A stretch of 64,000 nt of DNA, from positions 1 through 64,000 of the forward strand of contig CANFKC010000018.1 in NCBI GenBank assembly GCA_947447265.1, given 5' to 3'. Shown piece after piece: positions 1 through 7,147 of the stretch (positions are counted from its first letter, which is position 1; each line of letters starts with the position of its first letter). The notes under the pieces were generated by a model. That model was not told the DNA's origin. It made no database searches and saw only the letters and a list, made by a program, of their open reading frames with translations. This DNA is from Chitinophagaceae bacterium (lineage in GTDB: Bacteria; Bacteroidota; Bacteroidia; Chitinophagales; Chitinophagaceae). The translations under genes were made by a program, and so were the position numbers.

Positions 1-504
1 AAACCATTTCAAGACCAAATAGTTCAGGAGATCCAAACCTTAAAACCGACCATCTATAACTATGTAATCAACCAGAAGTCCGAACAACCTAACCTCACTC
101 TACCACAACTGAAAAGGAGTATTTATCGTTCAGTCCGTCTCTTTGTTCAGGACTATTTAGGATCGGAGTATAAGAGTGGAATAGAAAATGAGTTTGTGAA
201 ATACTATTGTTTCTTTGAGACCTCCAAGGAGTTCTACAATATCCAAAATGACATAAACAACTACGATACTAATGTATCAATGGGTCTTCATTTTCACTTG
301 TTTATTTCCTCTTCTTACCCTCAACTATCTCTTACCAACTATACCCATTACCTCTATCAAGAACTAACCTCTTTTCCCTGTAAAAAGACCTGTATTAATG
401 ATTTCGGGTTCAGGACATATAACACCCTACCCTTAGACTTTATTCTCTACCACACCAAACAATACAAGGAATATCCAAAGGACATGATTTTCAAAAACCT
501 TTAA
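1..504 (+). CDS. Possible HUH-endonuclease Rep-like protein, 5' end missing
   Basis: The frame is open from base 1, so the gene begins outside the window; about 167 codons remain before the TAA at 502. Seen: a His-hydrophobic-His motif (LHFHLF, codons 96-101 of the fragment) and, about 50 residues later, a Tyr-x-x-Lys motif (YHTK, codons 150-153). This order and spacing resembles motifs 2 and 3 of HUH rolling-circle replication initiators, which nick DNA with the tyrosine. Motif 1 and any helicase domain would lie upstream or be absent. A terminator hairpin follows at 562-586. Base composition is AT-rich, like the next two genes and unlike the chromosome to the right. The HUH assignment rests only on two short motifs; an unrelated protein is quite possible. 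Confidence 0.4.
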   Translation, partial: KPFQDQIVQEIQTLKPTIYNYVINQKSEQPNLTLPQLKRSIYRSVRLFVQDYLGSEYKSGIENEFVKYYCFFETSKEFYNIQNDINNYDTNVSMGLHFHLFISSSYPQLSLTNYTHYLYQELTSFPCKKTCINDFGFRTYNTLPLDFILYHTKQYKEYPKDMIFKNL

Positions 505-561
505 AATCTTAAAAAAACACCACCCTAAATAAGAAATCTATTTTGTTCAATGAACACATAG

Positions 562-586
562 AACCCCAGACCCCAAGTCTGGGGTT
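562..586 (+). terminator. Terminator hairpin, first of two identical copies
   Basis: Perfect 10-bp inverted repeat (AACCCCAGAC / GTCTGGGGTT) with loop CCCAA, followed by a short T stretch. The same hairpin, with the same loop, recurs at 892-916 behind the next gene. Confidence 0.75.
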
Positions 587-646
587 TGATATTAAACTAA
601 CTACCAATCTATTTATTGAGTATCTTAGTATCTAAAATCAAAAACC

Positions 647-871
647 ATGAACAACTATTTGTGTAAACATTGTGGAACACTCCACCAGTCAAACTCATCT
701 CCGACAACAACAGGATGTCCGAAATCAAACTCTCACTCATGGACAAATCTGGGTTCGGTAGGAAACAACACCTATTTGTGTAAACATTGTGGAACTAAGG
801 TCTCAACCAGTTCCTCTCCAACAACAACAGGATGTCCGAGTTCAAACTCTCATTCGTGGACTAAACTATAA
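647..871 (+). CDS. Small protein with two tandem zinc-ribbon-like repeats
   Basis: 74 residues made of two nearly identical units of about 37 residues. Each carries Y-L-C-K-H-C-G-T followed by S-S-P-T-T-T-G-C-P and S-N-S-H-S-W-T, that is C-x2-C (6/9 and 45/48), a third Cys (24 and 63) and a His (30 and 69) that could complete a Zn site. The DNA is also duplicated: the stretch coding for the C-x2-C segment is the same at about 655-678 and 772-795, so the duplication is recent or under strong selection. Single-unit proteins of this kind occur as small uncharacterised zinc-ribbon peptides, also in phages. The gene sits alone between two identical terminators. Function unknown. Confidence 0.7.
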   Translation: MNNYLCKHCGTLHQSNSSPTTTGCPKSNSHSWTNLGSVGNNTYLCKHCGTKVSTSSSPTTTGCPSSNSHSWTKL

Positions 872-891
872 TCAAAAACCATTTTAAGTAG

Positions 892-916
892 AACCCCAGA
901 CCCCAAGTCTGGGGTT
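892..916 (+). terminator. Terminator hairpin, second identical copy
   Basis: Same 10-bp stem and CCCAA loop as at 562-586, here followed by TTTCTTATTTT. Sequence upstream of the stem (ATCAAAAACCAT) also matches the sequence in front of the zinc-ribbon gene, suggesting a duplicated gene-terminator unit. Confidence 0.75.
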
Positions 917-984
917 TCTTATTTTAACTAACTCTCAACCTGAAAAATGAGTATTTTCATCCATTATTTTAAAAACATAAGTAA

Positions 985-1812
985 ATGTCAAATCACCAAG
1001 ACTTATCTAACTTAATCTGGACTACCTGTGATAATGTATTAAGGGGTTTATTTAAACCTCATGAATACGGAGATGTGGTTCTCCCATTTGTAGTTCTAAG
1101 GAGGTTAGATTGTGTATTAGAACCTCAAAAAGACAAGGTTTTAGAACTCTGGTCTCAATATCAGGATAAAGTAAAAGACCCCACTCCCATCATTCTGAAC
1201 CAGATAGGAACTACCTTCTTTAATACTTCAAAGTTTGACCTTAGAAGGTTGAAACAAGACCCTCAGAACATATACCTCAACTTCAATAACTACCTCAATG
1301 GTTATGACGAAGGAGTGAGGGAAATCATAGAGAACTTTCAGTTGGAGAAACCGATTGAGAAACTCCATAAGAACAATCGGTTGTTCAAACTGGTAGAAAT
1401 GTTCTCTGAGGTAGATCTCCACCCTAATAAGGTAGATAATAGACAGATGGGTATGGTCTATGAAGAACTCCTCCGTAAGTTCTCAGAAATGAGTAATGAA
1501 ACGAGTGGAGACCACTACACACCCAGAGACATTGTAAGGTTATTGGTTTCTTTACTCTTTACGGGTGAGGAAAACTATCTAAAAGGTGAAGGTATTGTAA
1601 GAAGTATGTTTGACCCTTGTTCTGGAACTGGGGGTATATTGACACAGGGTAAGGAATGGGTAAGAGAGAATATCAACTCAAAGGTTGATTTCATTCTGTT
1701 TGGTCAGGAGTTGAACTCACAGACTTATTCAATCTGTAAGTCGGATATGATGTTGTTGGGTGAGAACCCGAACAACATAAAGTTGGGATCATCTCTAATC
1801 GTAAAGACTTGA
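985..1812 (+). CDS. Truncated type I restriction-modification methyltransferase subunit (HsdM)
   Basis: 275 residues matching the start of HsdM, the N6-adenine methyltransferase subunit of type I restriction-modification. Seen: the helical HsdM N-terminal domain (about residues 5-140), a linker with Y-E-E-L-L-R-K-F and G-D-H-Y-T-P-R, and SAM-binding motif I D-P-C-S-G-T-G-G (residues 210-217). The protein stops shortly after D-M-M-L-L-G-E-N-P-N-N-I-K-L-G. Known family members run on to about 500 residues and contain catalytic motif IV, N-P-P-[FY], which is absent here; neither other forward frame after 1812 continues the family. It should therefore bind cofactor poorly or not at all and not methylate DNA. 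No HsdS or HsdR is in the window. It is probably a remnant at the edge of an inserted element. Confidence 0.8.
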   Translation: MSNHQDLSNLIWTTCDNVLRGLFKPHEYGDVVLPFVVLRRLDCVLEPQKDKVLELWSQYQDKVKDPTPIILNQIGTTFFNTSKFDLRRLKQDPQNIYLNFNNYLNGYDEGVREIIENFQLEKPIEKLHKNNRLFKLVEMFSEVDLHPNKVDNRQMGMVYEELLRKFSEMSNETSGDHYTPRDIVRLLVSLLFTGEENYLKGEGIVRSMFDPCSGTGGILTQGKEWVRENINSKVDFILFGQELNSQTYSICKSDMMLLGENPNNIKLGSSLIVKT

Positions 1813-2270
1813 TTTATAAGGGGTTTTATACAAAAAGACACAGAAACGTATATAATAGTTCGAATACTGTCTTCCCGACTTGATAGGTTATCTATGAAAA
1901 TAGGTAGCCTTTTTTTTATGCCCTGAACTGAGCAATAGAAGGGGTCTTCTTTCCTTATCCGGCAAAGGATACGACTAACTCGGATGTATTTTTTCTTTCA
2001 AGGTCAATTTACCTAGACCACTACAGAGACCAAAGGCCGGTTTACCTAGACCAGACCAAATTCCTGTTTTTCTTCCACCGTATACTAACAACATTACCTT
2101 GGTAAATGAGAGAAATTGGTAAGCTATGAACAATTATAACACAGCTAAATGAGACTAATTACAGAAATAAATTGAAATAAAATCAGTAATAATACGGGTT
2201 TATTTGCATGAATATTATATAGCTTTGCTCTTCAAGAACATACATTATTAACCACATAAAGTAAAAAATT
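1813..2270. other. Non-coding junction region with terminator, short direct repeats and a promoter
   Basis: No credible gene in 458 bases. It holds a terminator (1885-1910) and two copies of TTTACCTAGACCA at 2008-2020 and 2041-2053, 33 bases apart, the first within a GGTC...GACC dyad. A TAnnTTTG element (TAGCTTTG, 2220-2227) lies 43 bases before the next start codon. Base composition changes across this stretch from the AT-rich left block to the chromosome, so the boundary of the putative foreign element probably lies here. Confidence 0.5.
1885..1910 (+). terminator. Terminator after truncated hsdM
   Basis: Imperfect stem AGGTTATCTA / TAGGTAGCCT (two G-U pairs) with a six-base A-rich loop, followed by eight or more T. 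The GGTAGCC arm resembles the terminators behind the T9SS cargo genes near 35-36.7 kb. Confidence 0.7.
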
Positions 2271-2660
2271 ATGAACACTTACCAGGTAGGTTCAGGGGCC
2301 GCCAATATTTTGCTGGCGGCCGATATTAATACAGTAGGCCTCGCAGCAACGCGGGCAATTGTATTGGTCGTTACCGGGACGGATGCGGGTACTCCCGTAG
2401 CGCACTCTGTTGATGCAACCGGCGATATAAGCGAGCAAAGCATAGGCCAACCAGCGAAATTAAAAGGACAAAGACTTTCCATTTTTACTAAAATAGACTT
2501 GTTGGGCACCGACGCACCGACCCGCCAGCTGGAGGCGCAAAATATAGGTGCTACTTATACATTATCGGGCGGAGATAGTGGCAACCAGACGTACAACAAC
2601 CCGACTAAAACTTACATGGACCCATCAGTATTTCTTAACTTTTTAGTAGACCTCCAATGA
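2271..2660 (+). CDS. Unrecognised 129-residue protein coupled to an outer-membrane protein gene
   Basis: I do not recognise a family. The protein is rich in Gly, Ala, Thr and Asp, lacks a signal peptide and Cys, and reads like an all-beta fold. Its TGA overlaps the ATG of the next gene (ATGA at 2657-2660), so the two are translationally coupled and probably act together. A TAGCTTTG -7 element ends at 2227, giving a leader of about 35-40 bases. Codon use is that of the chromosome to the right, not of the AT-rich block to the left. Confidence 0.6.
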   Translation: MNTYQVGSGAANILLAADINTVGLAATRAIVLVVTGTDAGTPVAHSVDATGDISEQSIGQPAKLKGQRLSIFTKIDLLGTDAPTRQLEAQNIGATYTLSGGDSGNQTYNNPTKTYMDPSVFLNFLVDLQ

Positions 2661-3775
2661 AAAAAATAGCATTATTTTTTGTCTCTTTCTTTGCCTTGCA
2701 AGCCATAGCGCAAACAAACACGGTCAAACTCAGTGATCTTGCTGTTCCGGCCTCACCGTCATTCGTTATTACGGACGTTTCCCCAACATTGTCGCAAAAC
2801 CCCACAACACCAAAGGCATTTGTACTAGGTGTAGCCCAGTCGTATCAGTCGAGTGATGGTTTTCCCACTAACTACTCTGCGGAGTTCAGCCCATATTGGT
2901 GGCTGAAGCCATCTGGCAGAAATGTGTATAGTTTGGTTGGTCTTGATAAGACCCGGACAAAAGAGAATGTTTTTTCGGGACTGAAGTTTGCGAGCGCATC
3001 AGTTACCTTTATTAAAAAGGACCTTATCCCTGACGCGGTTACTGCTGACCAGAAGGTTATTGCACTTGGTGCGCGTGCCACCCTTATTAAGGTGCATGCC
3101 AAGGGATATGCATCTGAAATAGCAAAGAAAATTCAAGACTGGCATGATGCGGCTTTGGGTGACCTTAGTGCAAACGCTAAACTACAGGCGCAACTGGCAA
3201 GAAGCCAGGGAAACGATTCTGAAATTCTGGCAAATTTCAGAAGTACACTCAGTGCGCCAATTCTGAAAGATATGAATGACCTTCTTGCCCAGAAGCCCCT
3301 TTTTACCTGGGATTTTGCGACCGCCTACTCAGAGTATGGTACTGGTGATTCAGTATGGCAAACGGGCCGCTTCGGAGTTTGGACCAATATGGGGGCTTAC
3401 CTTCCGATAGTGCTTGACCCTGCTTCCAAATCAAAGAACTATCTGGATGTTACCGTGTCGGCACGTTACCTCACTGACCAGTATCAAAAGTTGAAAAGCG
3501 GTGCGGTTGGCTTCCAGAACAATTTCGATATCGGAGGCAAAATTGGCCTTGAATTCAACCAGCTATCCTTTGGTATAGAATCGCTGTATCGTTACTCTAA
3601 TGGCAAAGCCAATTCCCAAAACCGCACAATTGGGTTTGTAAGTGTTAAAGTCGCCAGCAATTTGTTTGTTAACGGCATGTTTGGCGAAAACTTTGACAAT
3701 CCTAACAAACTGGTAAGCACGTTCGGTATCAACTGGGGATTTGGACAGGAGCAGGCAACCCTACCCAAAGACTAA
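2657..3775 (+). CDS. Putative outer-membrane beta-barrel protein
   Basis: 372 residues with a clear signal peptide (M-K-K-I-A-L-F-F... cleaved after Q-A-I-A-Q, about residue 19). The C-terminal half alternates polar and hydrophobic residues with aromatic strand ends, ending in short Gly-rich strands (F-G-I-N-W-G-F-G), as expected of an outer-membrane barrel. A helical stretch around residues 150-210 (A-x-x-I-A-K-K-I-Q-D-W) could be a periplasmic or plug segment. No named family recognised. It overlaps the preceding gene by four bases and is followed by a strong terminator at 3802-3839. Confidence 0.6.
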   Translation: MKKIALFFVSFFALQAIAQTNTVKLSDLAVPASPSFVITDVSPTLSQNPTTPKAFVLGVAQSYQSSDGFPTNYSAEFSPYWWLKPSGRNVYSLVGLDKTRTKENVFSGLKFASASVTFIKKDLIPDAVTADQKVIALGARATLIKVHAKGYASEIAKKIQDWHDAALGDLSANAKLQAQLARSQGNDSEILANFRSTLSAPILKDMNDLLAQKPLFTWDFATAYSEYGTGDSVWQTGRFGVWTNMGAYLPIVLDPASKSKNYLDVTVSARYLTDQYQKLKSGAVGFQNNFDIGGKIGLEFNQLSFGIESLYRYSNGKANSQNRTIGFVSVKVASNLFVNGMFGENFDNPNKLVSTFGINWGFGQEQATLPKD

Positions 3776-3801
3776 TATTCGTTCAGAATATTATCCTGAC
3801 T

Positions 3802-3839
3802 ATATTGAAAACGAGGGCATGTGCCCTCGTTTTCAATAT
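3802..3839. terminator. Strong symmetrical terminator
   Basis: 18-bp perfect inverted repeat around a two-base centre (ATATTGAAAACGAGGGCA and its complement). A and T tracts on both sides mean it can work in either direction; it ends the 2271-3775 transcript. Confidence 0.8.
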
Positions 3840-3974
3840 TCCGCCGATTCTGTTCGTTGATAAACCAATACCATCTGTATAGCAAACAAAGCACTTTATT
3901 TAAAGCGGAAGCAACGTGATTAGATCACTTTACCTAATGCACTAGATTGTTTGTTTCTTCATAAAAATTACCGC

Positions 3975-4063
3975 CAGTTGAAGCACCCGATTTCGAATCA
4001 TGTGTTGCCTCGCAAGCGGGGCACTTGCCGAAGCAAAGACCGAGCGAGACGCTTGGCCTGGTG
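3975..4063. repeat. Hairpin repeat element, copy 1 (partial)
   Basis: Member of a five-copy family in 4-7.1 kb. It has the right half only: a degenerate left end (GTTGAAGCACCCG), GAATCATGTGTTGCCTCGCA, then GCAAGCGGGGCACTTGC and GACCGAGCGAGACGCTTGGCC, hairpins of the AAGCG-nnn-CGCTT type. It lies between the terminator at 3802 and a broken gene. Confidence 0.75.
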
Positions 4064-4096
4064 GAAATCTGTAACATTCGTTATACTTTTACTTCT

Positions 4097-4414
4097 ATGA
4101 AAATTAATCTCCTAACTGAAGAGCGTTACAAGGCCACTATGTCGGCAATGGTGGACATAACGTAGAGTGCTGTTCCTGTCGATAATTTCTGGGAATATGT
4201 GGAGTTGTTGGTTAATGAAGGAGTCGTGGATAAATACATTTATGAGAATGAATTAGTTGAGATAGTGTACCGAAACCGTGAAGTGTCCTTCGATCACGTA
4301 TTGTTGCCCACTGCAGTAAAAAATGTTTTTGTAGTAATTGTCGTTAGCTTAACGGCACAAGATATTTATGGACATTATGTTCTTGATTTAAACAAAGAAT
4401 ATGGCCTCAACTAG
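4097..4414 (+). pseudogene. Small conserved-looking gene broken by an in-frame TAG
   Basis: Reading from the ATG at 4097 gives M-K-I-N-L-L-T-E-E-R-Y-K-A-T-M-S-A-M-V-D, then TAG at 4163-4165, and the same frame continues without another stop to 4414 (83 more codons, containing F-W-E-Y-V-E-L-L-V-N-E-G-V and ending L-D-L-N-K-E-Y-G-L-N). The two parts read like one protein of about 105 residues. Either the gene is inactivated by a point mutation (for example GAG or AAG to TAG), the 3' part is re-initiated at a downstream start (GTG 4199), or there is a sequence error. Family not recognised. It sits directly after repeat copy 1. Confidence 0.65.
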
Positions 4415-4430
4415 TTCGAATGCTCCGTTG

Positions 4431-4880
4431 TCATTCAGGTGCCTCAAAGCTAATTTGACTACTAATTCTTAGTGGCTGACTGGTTTTAGGGAGTAGATTG
4501 ATTTTTCCAAAAGGCGTGTCCAATGGCTTAGTTACGTCTAAAAAATAAATAAAGAAGATGAGTCTTGTAAACTTAGAGTTTTTATCGGGCTCTTTGAAAT
4601 AATCTCCTATTACTTGAGTGCCTGTTTCATTCAGGTAAACTTCGCCGAACGGTGCCTGCCAAAACGATCTGTCGGTATTTTCAATTTCTTGTGCAAAATT
4701 ACCGATGTCAAATTCATTCCATTTTTTTTGAACAGACAACTCAACTAAGCTTACATCAGCATTTTCAGGAACAGAATATAGACCTATAATTTTTACCATG
4801 TCGACGAAATCCAAACCCGTGCAATGTACGAAATACCGATAAGCGACCCAATATTTTCCTGTCTTCCCGACATCTTCCAT
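4431..4880 (-). CDS. Unrecognised 149-residue cytoplasmic protein
   Basis: No signal peptide or membrane segment apart from one hydrophobic strand-like stretch (F-T-R-L-I-F-F-I-Y-F-L-D-V) near residue 110. Many aromatic and acidic residues. I do not recognise the family. The gene converges on the broken gene at 4097-4414 (16 bases apart), and its start codon abuts repeat copy 2 (4881-4978), so its promoter must lie within or beyond that repeat. Confidence 0.55.
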   Translation of the reverse strand: MEDVGKTGKYWVAYRYFVHCTGLDFVDMVKIIGLYSVPENADVSLVELSVQKKWNEFDIGNFAQEIENTDRSFWQAPFGEVYLNETGTQVIGDYFKEPDKNSKFTRLIFFIYFLDVTKPLDTPFGKINLLPKTSQPLRISSQISFEAPE

Positions 4881-4978
4881 CCACCAGTCGAAGCGTCCTG
4901 CATCCGAATCATTTGTAGCCTCGCAAGCGAAACGCTTATTTAAGATAAGACTAAGCGAGACGCTTGCGCTAGTGGACT
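4881..4978. repeat. Hairpin repeat element, copy 2
   Basis: Starts CCAGTCGAAGCGTCC, continues CATCCGAATCATTTGTAGCC, then GCAAGCGAAACGCTTA and CTAAGCGAGACGCTTGCGC, ending CTAGTGGACTAG. The internal left-hand hairpins of the longest copies are missing. It fills the gap between two minus-strand genes. Confidence 0.8.
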
Positions 4979-5007
4979 AGCGGCTTTTTACGCAGGCCAT
5001 TTACACA

Positions 5008-5436
5008 TCAATCTTGCTGCGCCTCAAAACCATATTTTATGGCCGCTGCAAGTACATCAGTGTTGATATCTTTTAGCTTCCTGAACTTAATGCAATACCC
5101 TGTCACGCTGGCGTTACCTAGTTTTTCGCCGAAGGTTTGGGCCAGGTAGGTCTTATCTTTAATACCAAGGATGTAGACCGAGATGCCGGTTGTATTTGCG
5201 CTTAGTCCGATTTGAAAGAAGTCCCGCGTTTTACCATCAGCATATTTTATGGTGTAAGAGCCATAGCCAATATTGGGGTTACTAACAACTCTACCTTCGC
5301 TGTTTTTACCATCCTCAAACCACAATTTACAACCCGGCAAAACGCCTAACGTAAGTTCGTGCAACGCCTGCATATCGTTACGTTTTGGCTCGGGTTGACT
5401 GGCAATATATGCTGCTATCTGTTCTTCTTCTGTCAT
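5008..5436 (-). CDS. DUF1801 (YdhG-like) domain protein
   Basis: 142 residues with the DUF1801 pattern: an N-terminal helix (I-A-A-Y-I-A-S-Q-P-E-P-K-R-N-D-M-Q-A-L-H-E-L), the L-W-F-E-D-G-K segment, a central G-Y-G-S-Y-T-I-K-Y strand with F-F-Q-I-G-L, and C-I-K-F-R-K-L-K-D-I-N near the C-terminus. The family adopts a small alpha/beta fold; its biochemical role is not settled, so none is assigned. Cytoplasmic. Flanked on both sides by repeat copies 2 and 3, which isolates it as a single-gene unit. Confidence 0.8.
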   Translation of the reverse strand: MTEEEQIAAYIASQPEPKRNDMQALHELTLGVLPGCKLWFEDGKNSEGRVVSNPNIGYGSYTIKYADGKTRDFFQIGLSANTTGISVYILGIKDKTYLAQTFGEKLGNASVTGYCIKFRKLKDINTDVLAAAIKYGFEAQQD

Positions 5437-5496
5437 ATCGATACTAAATTAAGGGTTAGCGTGGCTTTTTCAAATTTCGTTTGATTTCCCCACAAA

Positions 5497-5637
5497 GGTC
5501 GAAGGGTCCACAGTGACCACTGGTCTATGCGTCCCGCTTCGTCCCGATATGCTGATGCGTCTCGATTCTGCGCCATGCATTGGCACACAAGCGAGACGCT
5601 TGCTAGTGGTAAGACCAAGCGAGACGCTTGGTCTAGT
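5497..5637. repeat. Hairpin repeat element, copy 3 (longest)
   Basis: The fullest copy, about 140 bases: GGTCGAAGGGTCC, a stretch ending CGTCCCGCTTCGTCCCGATA, TGCTGATGCGTCTCGATTC, ACAAGCGAGACGCTTG, then AGACCAAGCGAGACGCTTGGTCT, a 10-bp perfect stem with loop AGA. It lies between divergent genes (5436 minus and 5672 plus), so it overlaps both upstream regions. Confidence 0.85.
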
Positions 5638-5671
5638 ATTCAACTATGCTCGTTTTAGCTATATTTGAAAG

Positions 5672-6418
5672 GTGAACATTATGAACAGGCTGTTTCTCAT
5701 TGTTGCGTTTATTTTTGTTGGCAGGGCCCACGCCCAGCGGGCCGACAGTGCGAGAAAGTATGACCTGAGCAAAAAGATATTCATTGAACCTCTTGCGCTT
5801 ATTGACGGCTATGGAAAATCATCGTTACGTATTGGTGTGGAGTGGCCGGTAGTAAAAGATTTTTGTTCGGTGTTTGGCATGGTAGGCTTGTACCCACAGC
5901 AGCCTGCTCCATATTACAGCAACTATGCGCGGATAGGAATTAAGGTATACACATCTACGTTGTTTAGAAAGAGCAGGAGTGAGCAGACAAAGTACGTCGC
6001 TTTACACTTTTTCAAAAAATCGCAATGGTATACAGTCGACGATAATCCACGCGATACAAACGGGAATCCATCGAAGGCATCCATTAGCTATGATGTAAGA
6101 AAAAAGTCTTTTGGTTTTCACCTCGAGATCGGAACTCAATTTGCTTACAGGCATTTGTGCTTTGAACCATTCATTGGGTTTGGCCTGAGGCAATCGACAG
6201 TCGTGAATTCAGCCAGCGATTCTTTGCAGCAAAGGCTTTTTCATTTTAACGAAGATCAGGCCACTAATGTAAGTAACAGCAACAAGTACAATGCAGTACT
6301 GCCCTCTATGAGTGCTGGTATCAGGTTGTCTTACCTCTTCAAATCGAAGAATAAATTCGCTCAAAAGCAGGGCGTACCCACGCGCATTAAACGTAGGTTG
6401 AATGGACGCCGGAAGTGA
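5672..6418 (+). CDS. Secreted or outer-membrane protein of unknown family
   Basis: 248 residues with a signal peptide ending ...F-V-G-R-A-H-A-Q (about residue 22). The middle has beta-strand character (I-F-I-E-P-L-A-L-I-D-G-Y-G-K-S-S-L-R-I-G-V-E-W) and the end is strongly basic (K-R-R-L-N-G-R-R-K). The strands and Gly/aromatic pattern suggest a small outer-membrane barrel. An alternative start three codons in (ATG 5681) is possible. Repeat copies 3 and 4 flank it. Confidence 0.6.
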   Translation: MNIMNRLFLIVAFIFVGRAHAQRADSARKYDLSKKIFIEPLALIDGYGKSSLRIGVEWPVVKDFCSVFGMVGLYPQQPAPYYSNYARIGIKVYTSTLFRKSRSEQTKYVALHFFKKSQWYTVDDNPRDTNGNPSKASISYDVRKKSFGFHLEIGTQFAYRHLCFEPFIGFGLRQSTVVNSASDSLQQRLFHFNEDQATNVSNSNKYNAVLPSMSAGIRLSYLFKSKNKFAQKQGVPTRIKRRLNGRRK

Positions 6419-6433
6419 ATTATTGCTCCCTTC

Positions 6434-6531
6434 TGGTCGAAGTGTCCCACTTCGTCCCTGTATGCTGAAGCGTCTCGCTTCAGTGCACATATCATTTGCT
6501 AGCTTGCAAGCGGAACACCGGCAGTGGTGTT
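6434..6531. repeat. Hairpin repeat element, copy 4
   Basis: TGGTCGAAGTGTCCCACTTCGTCCC, TGTATGCTGAAGCG, TCTCGCTTCAGTGCACATATCA, then GCTAGCTTGCAAGCGGAACA and CCGGCAGTGGTGTT. Hairpins GAAGTG-tcc-CACTTC and GAAGCG-tct-CGCTTC are intact; the right-hand hairpins are degraded. It lies between convergent genes. Confidence 0.8.
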
Positions 6532-6550
6532 ACTAATTATTGCAATCTCT

Positions 6551-6922
6551 TCATTTGCAGATTTCAACAAGGTCGCCATCATCAAAGCCTGTGGCGATTA
6601 TTTTTGCTGTTGAAAAAAATGAATTTAGATATAGGTCCGAGCGCACGAAATTGTTCAAAAATTTTTCAATTTCGTCAAGAATTTCCTGCCAGTTCCAGCT
6701 ATCAAATTCACCGGGAAAAATGAAGTATTTGTCGGCAGGCTCAAAGTCGCTGCGGCAGGCCCAATCAGCATCTAACGGGTCATAAACTTCCGAGCCGGTT
6801 AAATACACGGTGTAGTGTACCTCATCCTTAAAAATACCGAAATAGTAACCCACGATTGTTTCATCAGGAGTCTCCGAAGCAATAATGCCATCCAGCCAAT
6901 TTTGAAAATTTGTATGAAGCAA
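6551..6922 (-). CDS. Unrecognised acidic 123-residue protein
   Basis: A soluble, acidic protein, rich in Asp, Phe and Trp (G-Y-Y-F-G-I-F-K-D-E, W-A-C-R-S-D-F-E-P, S-W-N-W-Q-E-I-L-D-E-I). No signal peptide. Size, acidity and aromatic content resemble many small immunity-like proteins, but no toxin partner is visible, so this is only a resemblance. The gene lies between repeat copies 4 and 5. Confidence 0.55.
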   Translation of the reverse strand: MLHTNFQNWLDGIIASETPDETIVGYYFGIFKDEVHYTVYLTGSEVYDPLDADWACRSDFEPADKYFIFPGEFDSWNWQEILDEIEKFLNNFVRSDLYLNSFFSTAKIIATGFDDGDLVEICK

Positions 6923-6997
6923 TTACTATGTTTTTTACAAATGTAATGGTATGCTAGAAATAACGGCATCGAAAGGTTCATATTCCTATTGACTATT

Positions 6998-7114
6998 GTT
7001 CGAAGCGTTCGCTTCGTCCCGATATGCTGAAGCTACCCGCGTCCAAATCATGTGCAGCCCCACAAGCGGGACCCTTGCTAATTGTAAGACCAAGCGAGAC
7101 ATCTGGATTAGCGC
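6998..7114. repeat. Hairpin repeat element, copy 5
   Basis: TTCGAAGCGTTCGCTTCGTCCC, then CGATATGCTGAAGCTACCCGC, GTCCAAATCATGTGCAGCCC, ACAAGCGGGACCCTTGC and AAGACCAAGCGAGACATCTGG. The first hairpin GAAGCG-tt-CGCTTC is perfect; the last is disrupted. It ends about 33 bases before the next gene's start. Confidence 0.8.
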
Positions 7115-7147
7115 TACTTTTATGCCAGAAATCGTATTTTTATTCTT

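Noticed and set aside
5433-5618. Small open frame inside repeat copy 3
   Set aside because: It arises from the hairpin repeat sequence, has no coding character and no start context.
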